DNA of 64,000 bases from Deroplatys truncata (lineage: Eukaryota; Arthropoda; Insecta; Mantodea; Mantidae), in the NCBI GenBank assembly GCA_030765065.1, contig CM060975.1, forward strand, positions 197,316,507-197,380,506, given 5' to 3'. The notes under the pieces were generated by a model that was not told the origin of the DNA, searched no databases, and was given only the letters and a program-made list of their open reading frames with translations. Shown in pieces: positions 33,786 through 45,579 of the stretch (positions are counted from its first letter, which is position 1; each line of letters begins with the position of its first letter). Both the position numbers and the translations under genes were made by a program.

Positions 33786-34439
33786 TTTTATTTTTACAGA
33801 AAATCAAAATATTTCTTTTCTTTAAATCTAATATGTTTTTGAACACTCATTCACAAGGTTTGGCCATTTTTTCAAGCAGACTCTTTAAGTAGGCCGCTCT
33901 TTACACCAAATGTGGGTATGTTAGAATCGATAATCCTGAATGACAACATGCATATTTATTTTCACTGAAAAAGGACGTTTTTATTTTATCAACAAATATT
34001 TAAAACTTATGCTAATTTCTGCAGCAAAAGGTATCGCTTTTCCTAGCAGAAGAAGGTTCGTGGCACACACTAAGTATCTAAAGTGTTCCACTCCCCCACC
34101 TCGAATTCGCAAGTGTAAGTTGTCTTCTTTGCCTTTTCCCAATAGCAACAGGATTTGTCTTTTCTGTACACATTATGATCCTCTACTCTTCATCGTTGCC
34201 ATGATTATCAGGATCTTTCCCTCTTCTGCTAGAAGTGTCATGTCATCAAAATTCTTTGAATTATATTTTCTTTCCTCCTACTGGCACTCCTATCTTGTTC
34301 CGGAAACGGATTATTCACTAAATTCTCTAAGTGTATATTGAGCAATCCTGCCTTTTGTCTAACCTTGGTCTATTTCCTTTATACATGTCTCCATCACTGA
34401 GAGCGTTTACTTCGTTACAGGATCATAACTAGAGCCGGG
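33783..34439. other. Unassigned sequence
   Basis: A 133-codon frame (33940-34341) has no recognisable domain and an unusual composition. I do not call it a gene. Confidence 0.35.
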
Positions 34440-34616
34440 GTTTATTTGCCAAATGCATGTTCTGGTTTTATATACCTAAAAATATGAGCAAAATGCATGT
34501 TTTAAATTTTTAATGCAAAAATGCATGCTTTGCTATTGAATTCGGTATTAAGTTATAATTTTTCCCTCTTAGTTGTCAGTAATCACAATATGTGGTACTT
34601 AATAAGCAATATACAA
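34440..34616 (+). repeat. W-like hAT terminus fragment
   Basis: TAGAGCCGGGGTTTATTTG after ATCATAAC, then repeated AAATGCATG motifs, resembles the left end of the W element at 46893 (CTCATAAC then TAGGGCCCG). It is cut off by the M nest that starts at 34617. Confidence 0.4.
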
Positions 34617-35516
34617 CAAAATCTGGTATATTATATTCACAAGACTTTCTCTACCCTCTATAGTTCATTAATGGGTATAAAAATTATTCTTACGAAAGTT
34701 TATTTTTCTATCTATTTCAATTTAATCGAGATAACCTTGCAAAATAGCTACATTACGTTTCGTTATAGATACAAAGGAAAAAGCGATAGTCAAATGTTTT
34801 AGAACTGAACACTATATGCTGGCCTTAAAATTCCATACTCTTTCTATGATATCGCAAGAAACAACTGAAAATCGACAGGACTGTAAAAGAATGGCTAAGT
34901 ATTGAACAATTTAAATCATTAAAACGGATATCTCGGAAATGGCTGATGCCACCAAAAAGTTATTGGAAATAAATTGTATGTTTTCAGAGATCCACATTTC
35001 TTGTGTAGTAGTTGGCATCTATTCCTTAACGTTTACCAGTTTTACAACATTATAAAAAATTCCTTCTGAATGAAGAGGCCTTCACAGGCTATTTCCTGAA
35101 AATTCAAGTTATACAATTTATTTGTCATGTAAATTTCTTTATTATATGGTATTTTAATTAAAATCGTCGGAGCCAATTTTTAGAAAATAAAAAATTTCGA
35201 AAAATGTTCCAAGTAAAGGATATTTTCGGGTAGAGCAATTTTCTTGAAAATCTTCATGTCGCATCTTTGGAAAGTACTGAACTTACATAATAAGCTTGGT
35301 GTTTATCCGACTTTTCGTTTTTAGTTATGCTGTTCATACACATACACACATACGGAGCTTCTTCTCAAACTGTTTTTTTTACAGTCTCTACTACATATAG
35401 TAAGTAGGGGAAGTATTGTATTCCACCAAAAAAATCGATACCGAGATTTCACCGGATATACATGTTTTGAGACCCCTGTATCCAAAAAAAAAACATTTTT
35501 AGAAACATGTCCGTGT

Positions 35517-35521
35517 GTGTC

Positions 35522-35578
<57 letters not shown>
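35517..35578 (+). repeat. (GT)n microsatellite inside an M copy
   Basis: It begins with a few GTCT units and becomes pure GT. The position matches the short CA/GT tract in every other M copy. Confidence 0.95.
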
Positions 35579-35581
<3 letters not shown>

Positions 35582-36028
35582 CAGCATAATTTAGAAAAGA
35601 ACAGTCCGATAAACACCAAACTTGGTATTTAGATTCAGTATCTTCCAGAGATGCGACACGAAGGTTTTCAAGAAAATCCCCCCACCCAAGATTACCCTTT
35701 ACATGGAACATTTTTCGAAAATTTTAATTTTCTCAAAAAGGGCTCTAACGATTTTGATTAAAATATCATATGTTTAACATATTTTTATGCCAAATGAAAT
35801 GTATATCTCGAATTTTCTGGGAGTGTCTCCAAAAGTATTCTTTTGCATAACTGGTAAACCATAAGAGATAGACAAAAGTTTACTACACAAAAAATGTAGA
35901 TCGCGTTAAAATACACAATTTGTCATATCCATTTTTGGTTGTTGAGTGAACCATTTTCGAGATATTGCTTGTTATTTCCTTAAATTTTCCAATACTTATA
36001 CTTTTTCTCAAATTCGTTATTCATTTTT

Positions 36029-37010
36029 TACTTTCTCTACTACGTATAGTAAGTAGGGGAAGTATTGTATTCCACCCAAAAATTCGATACCAAGATTTCA
36101 CCGGAAATACATGTTTTGAGACCCCTGAATCCAAAAAAAACATTTTTGGAAACATGTCCGTGTGTGTGTCTGTGTGTGTGTGTGTGCGTGTGTGTGTGTG
36201 TGTGTGTGTTTATCTGTGTGTCTGTGAACAGCATATCTCAGAAACGAACAGTCGGATAAACACCAAACTTGGTATTTAGGTTCAGTATCTTACAGAGATG
36301 CGACACGAAGGTTTTCAAGAAAATCACCCGACCCCAGATTATCCTTTACATGGAACATTTTTCGAACATTTTAATTACCTCAAAAATGGCTCTCACGATT
36401 TTGATCAAAATAGCATATATTTAAGATATTTTCATGACAAATAAAATGTATATCTTGAATTTCCTGGGAATGTCTCCAAAAGTGTTCTTCATTGTGAACG
36501 ACTTTTGCATAACTGGTAAACCATAAGAGATAGACAAAATTTTACTATGCAAAAAATGCACACCACGTTAAATTACGCAATTTATATCATATACATTTTT
36601 TTGGTTGGGTGAACTGTTTTCGAGATTTTTCAATACTTTTTTTCTTAAATGGGAATTCGCTACTCATTTTTTTTTTGTCTTGGATGTGTAAAGAGTATTA
36701 ATCTGAGGCAAAGAGAATGGTGCTGCACCTAGCAACCAGCTACTAAGAGATATGTATATGCTTAAAGCCTACTTATTTCTATGTTGCCCTTGCAAATACA
36801 AAACAAGGGGAACATAGTACGCCTTAAGCGATAGTCAAATATTTTTAGAACTGGTCCCAATGTGTAAAATGTAGTTCTCTTTGCATGTCAAAAGATCGTT
36901 TCTGTAAATGTTTATCTCGATTACTATGAAATAGATGGAGAATAAGAGCTCGTAAAAATAATTTGTAGAAGAGTAGAGAAAGTCATGTGAGTGTAACACA
37001 TCAGATTTTT
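36029..37010 (-). repeat. Innermost M copy of the nest
   Basis: It runs minus from TTTACTTTCTCTACTACG to GTGTAACACATCAGATTTTT. Flanking host sequence reads continuously across (TTCGTTATTCATTTTT to TTGTCCTGAACATGC), which defines the family's real ends. The GT tract is at 36166-36226. Confidence 0.9.
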
Positions 37011-37334
37011 TTGTCCTGAACATGCAAAGAGAATGCATAGCAACCAGCGCTTAAAATATTTGACTATCACTTAAAATCTACCATATTCCCCTTGCATCTA
37101 CAAGAAAATTAGCAATAAGATTAACATCTAGATATCTCGATTAACGTGAAGCATATGGAGAATAAGCGTTTGTAAAAATAGTTTGTACAAGAGTAGAGAA
37201 AGTCATGTGAGTGTAACGCATCAGAATATTTTTTTATTCAGGGGCCTGAAAACATGTATTTCCAGTGAAATCTCGGAATTGGGTGGAATACCATACCTTC
37301 TCTACCTACTATGTGCGTGGTATAGGAGGTGAAA

Positions 37335-38052
37335 ATGCAGTGTATGTTCCAGCATCACTCTGGAACGCCTGGAGCAGTTTCAAATAAGCTCGGTACACAC
37401 ATGAATTACAACTGGAAAACAATACTGTGGGAGTGGGAAGTGGTGACGTATGGAAATAATAAAAAAACAACCAACATTTGTGCGGAATCCATAGTTTTCA
37501 GTGCCATTGAAATGAAAAGTGACACTCCGGGTCAGCATGGGGGAGAAGAGGTGAAAAGGACGTATAAAATGATCAAGATTATAGTCGGCGCCAATCGAGA
37601 AAAGGATTGACAGTTACTAACCACGTGGCGGAAATGGGAGAGGATGGATACGTCATAGCGGTAGTCATGGAAACGATTAGAAGGACCAATTAGAACTAAG
37701 ACGTTTCCATAGCAACGATAGACGCAAAAACCTTGTTGCCGATATTGTAATACATGATTAGCATGACGTGCCTGGCGATCGACCGTTGCATTATAACGAT
37801 GTATTTGCATAAGCTTTGAGATTGCTTGTGTATTGACAAGTTATTTTGCATCATCCTATTTGTACTGTTATTTGCTTTGCGTTTAGATGCATCTGTGCGA
37901 TTGTTGTGAGCATTTGCAATTATGTTAACACTTTTAATGGATATTTAACAATATCTCAAAAGAAAAAAAGTGACAAAGACAGCGAGCCAATCGAAAAACT
38001 GAATGTACTCGGTAACCGAATAAAATGTATTTGGTAAAGGTGTTCCAATCAA
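37335..38052. other. Unassigned sequence with X-box-like motifs
   Basis: No repeat copy is recognised. GTTTCCATAGCAAC (37703-37716) and an inverted GTTTCCATGACTAC (37661-37674) resemble RFX X-boxes (GYTRCCATGGCAAC). A 93-codon frame at 37329-37610 has no recognisable domain. Confidence 0.35.
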
Positions 38053-38917
38053 AGGATGAGAAAGCTTTGTTGCTGTGTTGTTATTATTACGCTGTTATTA
38101 GCCCCACGCTTTGGGAGCCAATTTGAAGTAGTTTTGTTGCTGCTACGTATGGAAAGCCAGTTTGAAGATGTATTATATTTCGACTGTTTCTTTAAATATT
38201 ATATATTTATGTTTGCCTCGGCTGCGTCAGTATTATTGTTAGAGACATGGATTTCTTTGGAAGGCGTGGTGCGGCTGAGAATGTAGGCTTACACAAATTA
38301 TAAGTTTTTCTTCACTACATTTATTAATTCTTGACACAATTTAAATAACACTTAATTGATATAGAGAGCTGTGAGATTTTTTTATTAATTACTTGCACTT
38401 TTTAACACGTAAACTATTTTTCGTTTCACACTGAATACGTAGTAAATTTCTCGAGGACGCATCTCGCATCCGGTTAGGAACACTGTCTACAACCAAGTCG
38501 TCTAGTTATGAGCTCTGTCTACAAGCAACTGACTGGCTAATCCTATTCCAATAAGATACCTACATTTAACTAAAGCTTCTTCTGGTTGTTGATTGCTATT
38601 TATAAACTGTCTCAAAATTTACATTATTGTTGCTCCAATAATGACTAGTAAAATTATTAAACTTTCTTACTCATTATTGCCTCAAGGTTAGCAACTTTTA
38701 ACCTATTATTCTCACAGCTCTCCTACATTATTAAATTACGTAATACATTCAGATAACATTACTACATGTATACAATAATATAAACATATACAATGACTGT
38801 AATATACTTTTTATATATTGTTACATACACATATTGCTTAAAGACGGGCTGTTATTATATTTTATATTACATAGTTTGACTGAAATCATTAAAGTGTTAA
38901 AAATACTGCCTCAAGGA
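38053..38917 (+). mobile_element. Solo LTR (L2 family) with AGGA duplication
   Basis: The LTR is 38057-38913 (857 bp), starting TGAGAAAGCTTTGTTGC and ending ACTGCCTCA. AGGA flanks it at 38053-38056 and 38914-38917. It aligns with 24415-25375 and 27812-29618. Motifs include GCCCCACGCTTTGGGAGCC near the start and AATATTATATATTTATG. Confidence 0.87.
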
Positions 38918-39191
38918 CAAGCGCGGGAAATAGTATACTCTGTGAGAGAATCAGCGGCATTTTCCCATTAGAGTAAGTATCAATATTTCACAGGTATGGC
39001 TCTCTTGTTAATGCAGATCTTTACACCGAAATATTCTTGCATGTTCTATCCTTTGCATGTAGATTCATTATTTTATAATTTACTTCATATACGTTTATAA
39101 ATAATGCCCGCCCTACAATGCAGGCGCAACACAATCGCCTTCATACACGTAATTCTAATGCGCTCTCCACGTGATCGCGATAAGCGGCAAC

Positions 39192-39239
<48 letters not shown>

Positions 39240-39965
39240 CGAAATGTCAATCCCTTTCTTCTTTGGCAGCGAGTATAGCATCGAATCCATATTTTCGGGA
39301 TCGCTGAGGTGAACAGATTTCCTCGTAACCAGTTTTCATCCAGTTCACTCACACCCTAGCCGAACCTCAGGTTAAATCACAAAACCAAAGGAACCAGTAG
39401 TTTCACTGCGGCTCGCTACGGAAATGCGCTAATTTATTGTTTTTTGTTTACTTTTTGTTTGTTTGTTTGTATGTTTTACTATTTGATTATGTATACAAAT
39501 CCGAGCTCCAATGATAACAAAAGAGAGAAAGGAAGCTTAATAAGAAATACGGATTTCTTTCTTCAGACATTTCTGTTCCACCTGGAAAAGTCACTATTTT
39601 TACATTTATGACATCAACAAACGACGGGAAGGGTGTTCCAGTGGCGGAAATAGCGGAGTCATGTCAACCCGAGAGAGGACATGTGAAACTGGAGCACACC
39701 AAATGGTCTGGAGACAGAGTAAAAAAGTCTTTCGACTCTTGTTGCACATGTATTAGCAGGATACAGCAGTAGCGCCACGTGCTTTCGACGTCAACAACTT
39801 GCCGACCTCAATATTTGTTTTGCTGTACAATAATTAATTCCTTGTGCGGTGCGGTTTTACAGAAACCTCTATTCATCACAACCACGCCTCCAGCGAACCT
39901 TCCTCATTAATCAGCGATGTTAGAGCGAGCACATCTGATCTACAATTCGTTTTTGGACGATAATG
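38918..39965. other. Unassigned sequence with a (CT)n tract
   Basis: A pure CT run lies at 39199-39237. The flanking 39100-39430 part is more GC-rich than its surroundings. Open frames crossing the CT run encode only simple Ser-Leu or Arg-Glu repeats. Confidence 0.5.
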
Positions 39966-40384
39966 TTTTTTCTTTCTCTATCGCATACATACATAGTATG
40001 TAGCGAAGGTATTATATTCCACCCAAAAATTCGATACGAGGTTTCACCGAAAATAAATATTTGATGTTCAGGAAAAAGAGGATGAGTCAAAAATTGGTCA
40101 AAATGAGACTATGAAGTAAAACCTACAAATATATAATTCCTCACGAAGACTTTCAAGGAAATCTCCCCCACCCCAGACTACCCATTATATGGAACATTTT
40201 TCGAAATTTTTAATTTTCTCAAAAATGGCTCTAACGATTTTAATTAAATTATTATGTGTTTAAGATACTCTCATGGCAAATGAAATGTATATCTTGAATT
40301 TTCTGGGAATGTCCCCAAAAGTCCTCTTCATTCTAAATGATCTCGTTAAAACACAATTTATGTCATTCTCTCTCTCTCTCTCTC

Positions 40385-40418
<34 letters not shown>

Positions 40419-40711
40419 GGTCGAGTAAACCATTTCCGAGATATTCTTTATTTTTTTAATTTTCCACTACTTATACTTTTTCTCAAATGGGAATTCGTTG
40501 GGAATGCTGCACACAGCAACCAGCTCTTAAAAGATTTGACTATTGCTTAAAGCCTACCATATTCCCCTTGCACCTATAAGAAAATTAGCAATAAGATAGT
40601 TTCTGCAAACTTTTATATCGAATAACATGAAATAGATGGAGAATAATGTTTATAAAATAGTTTGTACAAGAGTAGAGAAAGCCACGTGAGTGTAACACAT
40701 CAGATTTTTTT
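39966..40711 (-). repeat. Family M repeat with deletion and a (CT)n tract
   Basis: It runs from TTCTTTCTCTATCGC and GTATTATATTCCACCC to AGAGTAGAGAAAGCCACG and GTAACACATCAG. The region from the GT tract to the CACCAAACTTGG block is replaced. A CT/CA run lies at 40374-40415. Confidence 0.82.
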
Positions 40712-40734
40712 AATGTAAAGTCAACTGATAAATT

Positions 40735-41230
40735 TTAAATGCCACAGCCGGATTTGAACAAGTTTCTTCTACTCTCCGTACGGTTGCTCTAACCCTTGAG
40801 TGTGGGATTGAATTTCCCAATTTTTTTTAATATAGGTATAATTGATTCTACATTAAAACTTGCCAAAACCAGACTAAGGTCTCTAAAATGTATAATTAAT
40901 TTGTATTAATTCTATATAATAATTAAAACAGAAACCCTTAAGAAACCCATAAGCACCTAGTATTAAAGTGCTTGTGATGTCAGGTGCCCATTGGGATTGC
41001 CATCTCTAGTGAGATACCTTGGTGGTCTATCTAGTGAACAACTTGAGTCAATTGGGGAATTCAATCTCCCTCCGGCATGATGTCACCTAGCAGAATGGTT
41101 AGAAGGGAGTGGGAGAACCGTGTTAAATCCCGGTTGTAGCATTGAATTTTCCAGTTGGCTCCAGATTTGAAAAGAAGAAGGGGAAAAAAACTTGACAACA
41201 GCAGGCTAAGGTTTCTAAAAAGTAAAATTA
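40735..41230. repeat. Second tRNA-like fold-back (S3 pair)
   Basis: The left tRNA-like unit (about 40740-40800) is in minus orientation (CCGGATTTGAACAAG, GGTTGCTCTAACCC). The right unit (about 41080-41150) is in plus orientation (CCTAGCAGAATGGTTAG, CGTGTTAAATCCCGG). TTGAATTTCCCAATT (40814) and AATTGGGGAATTCAA (41055) are inverted copies of the same inner block. The spacer of about 250 bp is longer than in the 1-410 element but shares GCCATCTCTAGTGAGATAC-like sequence with it. Confidence 0.65.
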
Positions 41231-41755
41231 ATTATATGTAATTATAAAAAAACAAATATTTATGCAGTATATGCATAATACCGTATACGATGACATATTT
41301 TAACTACACGAAATTACGACTTTTACCCTATTTACTTCACTCTCATTATAACGGCTAACATTAAAGACCTTTTATCAATAACCGAGATATTTATTCCATA
41401 ACTCGCTCTTCCTTAAAAACAAGGTGGGTTGCTAGAGTCTAAATAATTAAAATTGCGTGGTTGCATTCAGTCGTGAATGAATGTATGTCCATAAAATCTA
41501 CAATAGAGGGAATTCATTATTGCTCAGTCACCTGAAAGAGAATTAGTGTACATTTTGCAGACTGAGATTATTGAGTTGGCAACTCATTATATGATTTACG
41601 CCCATTAATTAAATTAGGGTACGAGATGGAAAATCACCATCTGACGTTTTGGTCTCAATAAAACTGCATTATGTCGTTTAGAGCGAAGAAGATTTAATTA
41701 ATGACAGCTAATAGTCTCGAGAAGAAAGTTATGAACGAGGTTAGTAAGCTACATT
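41231..41755. other. AT-rich spacer
   Basis: No gene or recognised repeat. Confidence 0.4.
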
Positions 41756-41765
41756 TTAATTCATT

Positions 41766-42285
41766 ATAATACCGAGAGGGACGGCTCAGGCGTTTACGTT
41801 TGTGGCCCACATTCGAGAGGTCGTGGGTTCGAATACATGGCCGACCTTCCTTACCCACGGGATTTTTCGGGGTTTCCCCGGTCGCCAAAAGAATCCTGGG
41901 AAGGGTAATTAAATTCCTCGAATTTCATCTCCATTCTCATTCCACTCCACTCTTCTTTCAGTGTAGGGAAGTGTAGGCGAGAGGTCTCGGCGTGTGCATG
42001 GCAGAAGAAAAGGAACTTTCGTCTTCCAAAATGCGGGTCCTGGACCCCTCATGGAATTGGGTAAATCTAAGGAGGCAGGGGGCTGCTGCAGCAGCCAGCA
42101 TCCGGGGAGTTCAAATCTGTAAATGGTAGGGACCCTGACCTCTACCTGCCGTGCCTCCTGGTCCGGCCGCCCACTGTCTCCTCTCACCTCATTCCTCCCT
42201 CCCGGGGGCGCCCCGCCAGGGCCTAGACACAGATCTGGTAAATCGAGGTACTAAGTCCACCTCCGTACCTAGTCCTATCCTATCC
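41766..42285 (+). repeat. tRNA-headed SINE (S1-like) with target duplication
   Basis: The head ACCGAGAGGGACGGCTCAGG (A-box) is followed by GTGGGTTCGAATACATG (B-box) and TTTTTCGGGGTTTCCCC. It is flanked by TTAATTCATT (41756-41765) and TAATTCATT (42286-42294). The body differs from other S1 copies after about 130 bp and ends in a CCTATCC repeat, so it may be a sister subfamily. The 92-codon minus-strand frame inside is a shadow. Confidence 0.8.
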
Positions 42286-42294
42286 TAATTCATT

Positions 42295-42910
42295 TTAATA
42301 CTTAAAAAATTATTGAAAATGTTTATATGAAACTTTTTACAAACATAGTTTGAAGAATATATAAATTGACATTACAGCCAAATTACTTAATTTTGAAGCT
42401 TGAAAGCTATTTCTATTGAATGCATTGACCAAACATAAGATAAATTAAATTAACACCATCAGTAGACCTTGATTTAAACTCTAATGATTCTGTAAACGAC
42501 CGGATTTTAATCCCAATGGTTTATTTTCATTGAACAATCTGCTGATGCTCAGGGTCAACAGGTCAGTTTTATTTAAGATTTAGTAAATATTTTAGTAATA
42601 ATGATAATATATTTAATCTTTTTTTTCCCAATATAGATATCTACTTTTAGTTCTAAAACAAAAGTTATTATTTAATGTTAAGGAGCCTGGGTTTTAATAA
42701 CATCTTTTCACGAATTTCAGGTAGCACCTGCACTAGAATACTCGTACTATGATGAGAATTTCAATCCAGGAACCGAAAGTGGATGCTTAACCAATTAAGC
42801 ATCACCCCGAAAGGTGAACTCCAGAACTTACAGGAAGGAAAGCAAAAGCAAGCGGAATATAGGACAGCCATATGTAACTTCGTAAGGAAAACAGTTGAGA
42901 CAAAAATAAA
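42295..42910. other. AT-rich sequence with a weak tRNA-like patch
   Basis: On the minus strand, 42750-42830 has GATGCTTAATTGGTTAAGC and CTGGATTGAAATTC, resembling A and B boxes of a decayed SINE. Otherwise nothing is recognised. Confidence 0.35.
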
Positions 42911-43625
42911 TTAAACCACTTAAAAATTGCAGGAGAAGTGCAAAGAAAAGCTTACGGAGGATAATAGAAAAGCAATATTTAATGAGTATAGGAACCTTGG
43001 TGATCATGATACGAGAAGTGCATTTGTTACTACCTTCATTGATTCAAATTCAAGAAAACTCAAAAGATTAAGAACGGACATTACAGAAAATAAAACTCTT
43101 GAAACGTGACACTCATTTCACTTGAATGTGGAAGCAAAAGGAATCAAAGTCTGCAAAGGTTTTTTCTAAATGCCTTAGATGAAACCAACATGTTTGTCAT
43201 GATTTCCTTAAGGAAGAAAGTAGAGTCTATTAGTGGTATTACAGGAAATGATGAAAGAGGGAAAAATTACCCTAAAATTTCCGCCGAAATGATAAACGAC
43301 GTTGTAAGCCACATTCAAATCGTTCCCCACATATGTGTCACGCTACACCATACGTTCAAATGTTGAGATGTCTGCAATCATTTTTGGCACTACAAAAACA
43401 AATGAATTGTACTATGAAGAGAAGGAAAAATTTGTAAGGAGGCGGGAGTTTCATGAATTGGGTTTGGCCAAGTGCCTAAAGTGGATACCTGCTACAAGTG
43501 CGACACACTCCACACGAAATTAAAAGTTGAAAATAATGATGAAGAAAAGAAGAAAACAAAAGCTGAGCTATATGCACATCAGTTTGAAACAGAATTGGCA
43601 TATTTATCTAAAATTAATCTCATGA
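42910..43625 (+). pseudogene. Decayed transposon-type protein gene (uncharacterised insect family)
   Basis: Segments in shifting frames read NRKAIFNEYRNLGDHDTRSA, then FHLNVEAKGIKVCKGFFLNA after an in-frame TGA (43107-43109) and a frameshift near 43165. GRKNYPKISAEMINDVVSHI-like text and VPKVDTCYKCDTLHTKLKVE with a C-x2-C near 43480-43530 follow. The motif order (basic start, K-V-C-K-x-F-F-L-N, I-P/V-P-H, P-K-x-D-x-C) matches a protein family I know as repeated, transposon-associated and uncharacterised in insects. The function is unknown. At least one stop and three frameshifts are visible. An S1 SINE begins at 43641, right after the last readable part. Confidence 0.6.
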
Positions 43626-43640
43626 ATATCTATTATAAGT

Positions 43641-44154
43641 ACCTAGCGGGATGGCACAGGCATTCGGGAGGTTCCGCGTTCGATTCCCGGTGACCGCCCA
43701 CTCTAAACATAGTTGTTCGTGGTTTTCCCCTGGTCGCCTAGGCGAATGGTGGTGTATTCTACCACGATTTCTCCTTTCCCTCCATTTTCTCTCATTTCAT
43801 CTCTCCCTTTTACGTTTCAGGTGTGTCTTTCGATCCTGCGGTGCTGGCAGTGTCGGACAGATGTTGCTTGCATATTCGAAAGACTTCTCCCCGTAAACCC
43901 CAGGGTGCGTTGTCGCGCCCGTTAGGGTCGGTTCGTCGCCCTCTCTCGAGATTCTTCGCCTACTGGTGCGCGAATGTTCAAACTGGAAATATTAGGGACT
44001 TCTGCGCGTCTCTGTGGACAGGTCTGCCTGCGGACCTGCGACCTTCTACGGCTCCTTCACATCATCCTTGCCTCCCGGGAAGTATAGCCACAATAGATCA
44101 AGCTGGTCGCAGTGGAGAGGTGTTCCTCTCTGATGAACACGTCCTAAATCCTAC
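43641..44154 (+). repeat. tRNA-headed SINE (S1), near full length
   Basis: It starts ACCTAGCGGGATGGCACAGG, with B-box CGCGTTCGATTCCCGG and GTTCGTGGTTTTCCCC. It then follows the copy at 18868-19400 closely to the end (AATATTAGGGACTTCTGCGC, ATCAAGCTGGTCGCAGTGG). Frames of 70-131 codons are repeat shadows. Confidence 0.83.
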
Positions 44155-44160
44155 AAATCG

Positions 44161-44931
44161 TTTACTAGGGGTATACAAATTATTAATTACGAAAGTTTAT
44201 TTACCTAATTCATTTTAATTAAGATAAACCTTTCGGGAAATAGCTGCATTACACATTTCGTTATAGATACAAAGGTCACTTGACTAGTGATAGTCAAATG
44301 TTTTAGAATTAGACGCTATACACTGGCCTTAAAATTCCATACCCTTTCTATGACATCGCCCAAAACAATTGAGAATCAACAGGATTCTAAAAGAATGGCT
44401 AAGCATTGAATAATTTGAACCATTAATAACAGATATCTCGTAAATGGTTGATGCCACAAAAAATGTATTTAAAATAAGTTGTGTGTTTTAAACCGATTCT
44501 GTGTAGTACGTTTTCGCTTAACGCTTACCACTTATATAAGATAATACAAAGTTCCTTCGGAATGGCGAGGACTTCACAGGCTATTCCTAGAAAACGTAAA
44601 TATCGCTAGTATACAATATTTTAATCAAAATGTTAGAGACATTTTTAGAAAATAAAAAAATTCGAAAAATCTTTCATGTAAAGGGTAGTTTGGGATGCAG
44701 GATTTTCTTGAACAAGTTAGTGTTGCATCTTTGAAAGATATTGAACTTGAATACCAAGTTGTGTTTATCCGACTTATCATTTTTATTTATGCGTTCACAG
44801 ACACGCACGCGCAACTTTTTCTATTTTTTTTATTCAAGGGACCTCAAAACATATATTTCCGGTGAAATCTTGATATCGAATTTTTTGATAGAATACAATA
44901 CTTCCCCTACTTAGGTAGGGTAAAAGTTCAA
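44161..44931 (+). repeat. Family M repeat, diverged, left end missing
   Basis: It starts TTTACTAGGGGTATAC without the CTTTCTCTAC end, and the S1 SINE abuts this break. It ends CTTCCCCTACTTAGGTAGG. The CA tract is nearly absent (CACGCACGCGC at 44802). Confidence 0.75.
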
Positions 44932-45579
44932 GTAGGCGTCCCTGTTTTAATTCTAGCTATAGGAATACAGTTCCGAAGGGGAAGGGCTTTAAGTTTCGAG
45001 TGAATGAAAGTCGCGTAAGCTCGATCAATTAAATGGTAAGTAATTCTAGAATGTTTTGGAACAGCGGTAGTGTAAAAGATTGGAAAATATACTAGAAAGA
45101 GCCACCACTTTGCTGATGATCAAGCAACCCATATGACAGCAGGACGACAACCTTTTCACCGGTAGTGCTGCGTAGAACCTAAAGAATCCGGTAATGCTAG
45201 GTAATCCCCGTCCCACATCTCACATTGTTCACTGCATGTCACCCCCGCAAATCCCGCGAATGGCTGCATATATACTAACAAAGCCCGTACTATCATTCCT
45301 AATCATTCACATCATCTCATCTACCTGGGGTGCTCAAGCGGAACCCGATCCATCTAAGTTTACTAGAATTCCTTATACCTACCCGAGCACCCCATTGTAT
45401 CCGTAGTTACTAAACGGGTATTTGCATATCATAATATGGACTATAATAGAGATTCAACACTTCAAGAGGAATTTGAAGTCGGAGGCAGAATATGATGACG
45501 CAGATATTAAAGAGGCATGGAAAATTGGGTTGCATAGGAATTTTGCTTCCCGCCGCAGTGTATATTGTATGTTATATGT
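44932..45579. other. Unassigned sequence with one signal-peptide-like frame
   Basis: Within it, an ATG at 45260 opens a 48-codon frame to 45406 with a hydrophobic stretch (VLSFLIIHIISSTWGAQA) followed by a Pro/Tyr-rich tail. This looks like a secretion signal but could be chance. No splice context or homologue is evident. Confidence 0.3.

Larger units (their letters stand above)
35380..37230 (-). repeat. Middle M copy of the nest
   Basis: It runs minus from ACAGTCTCTACTACATATAG to the T run after TTCGTTATTCA (36028). It resumes at 37011 with TTGTCCTGAACATGC and ends AGAGTAGAGAAAGTCATG and GTAACGCATCAG. A pure GT tract of about 62 bp lies at 35517-35578. Without its own insert it is about 870 bp. 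Confidence 0.88.
34617..37334 (+). repeat. Outermost M copy of a three-level nest
   Basis: M sequence runs plus from AATCTGGTATATTATATTC to a T run at 35372-35380. It resumes at about 37231 with TTTTTATTCAGGGGCC and ends TCTCTACCTACTATGTGCG. The intervening 1.85 kb is a second M copy in opposite orientation. Confidence 0.85.

Noticed and set aside
33661..33846. Frames across the TA tract encoding Ile-Tyr repeats
   Set aside because: Pure dinucleotide repeat; not a gene.
33940..34341. 133-codon plus-strand frame
   Set aside because: No recognisable domain, no second copy, and an amino-acid composition expected from AT-rich random sequence.
39104..39352. Ser-Leu and Arg-Glu repeat frames
   Set aside because: They are translations of the CT/GA microsatellite.
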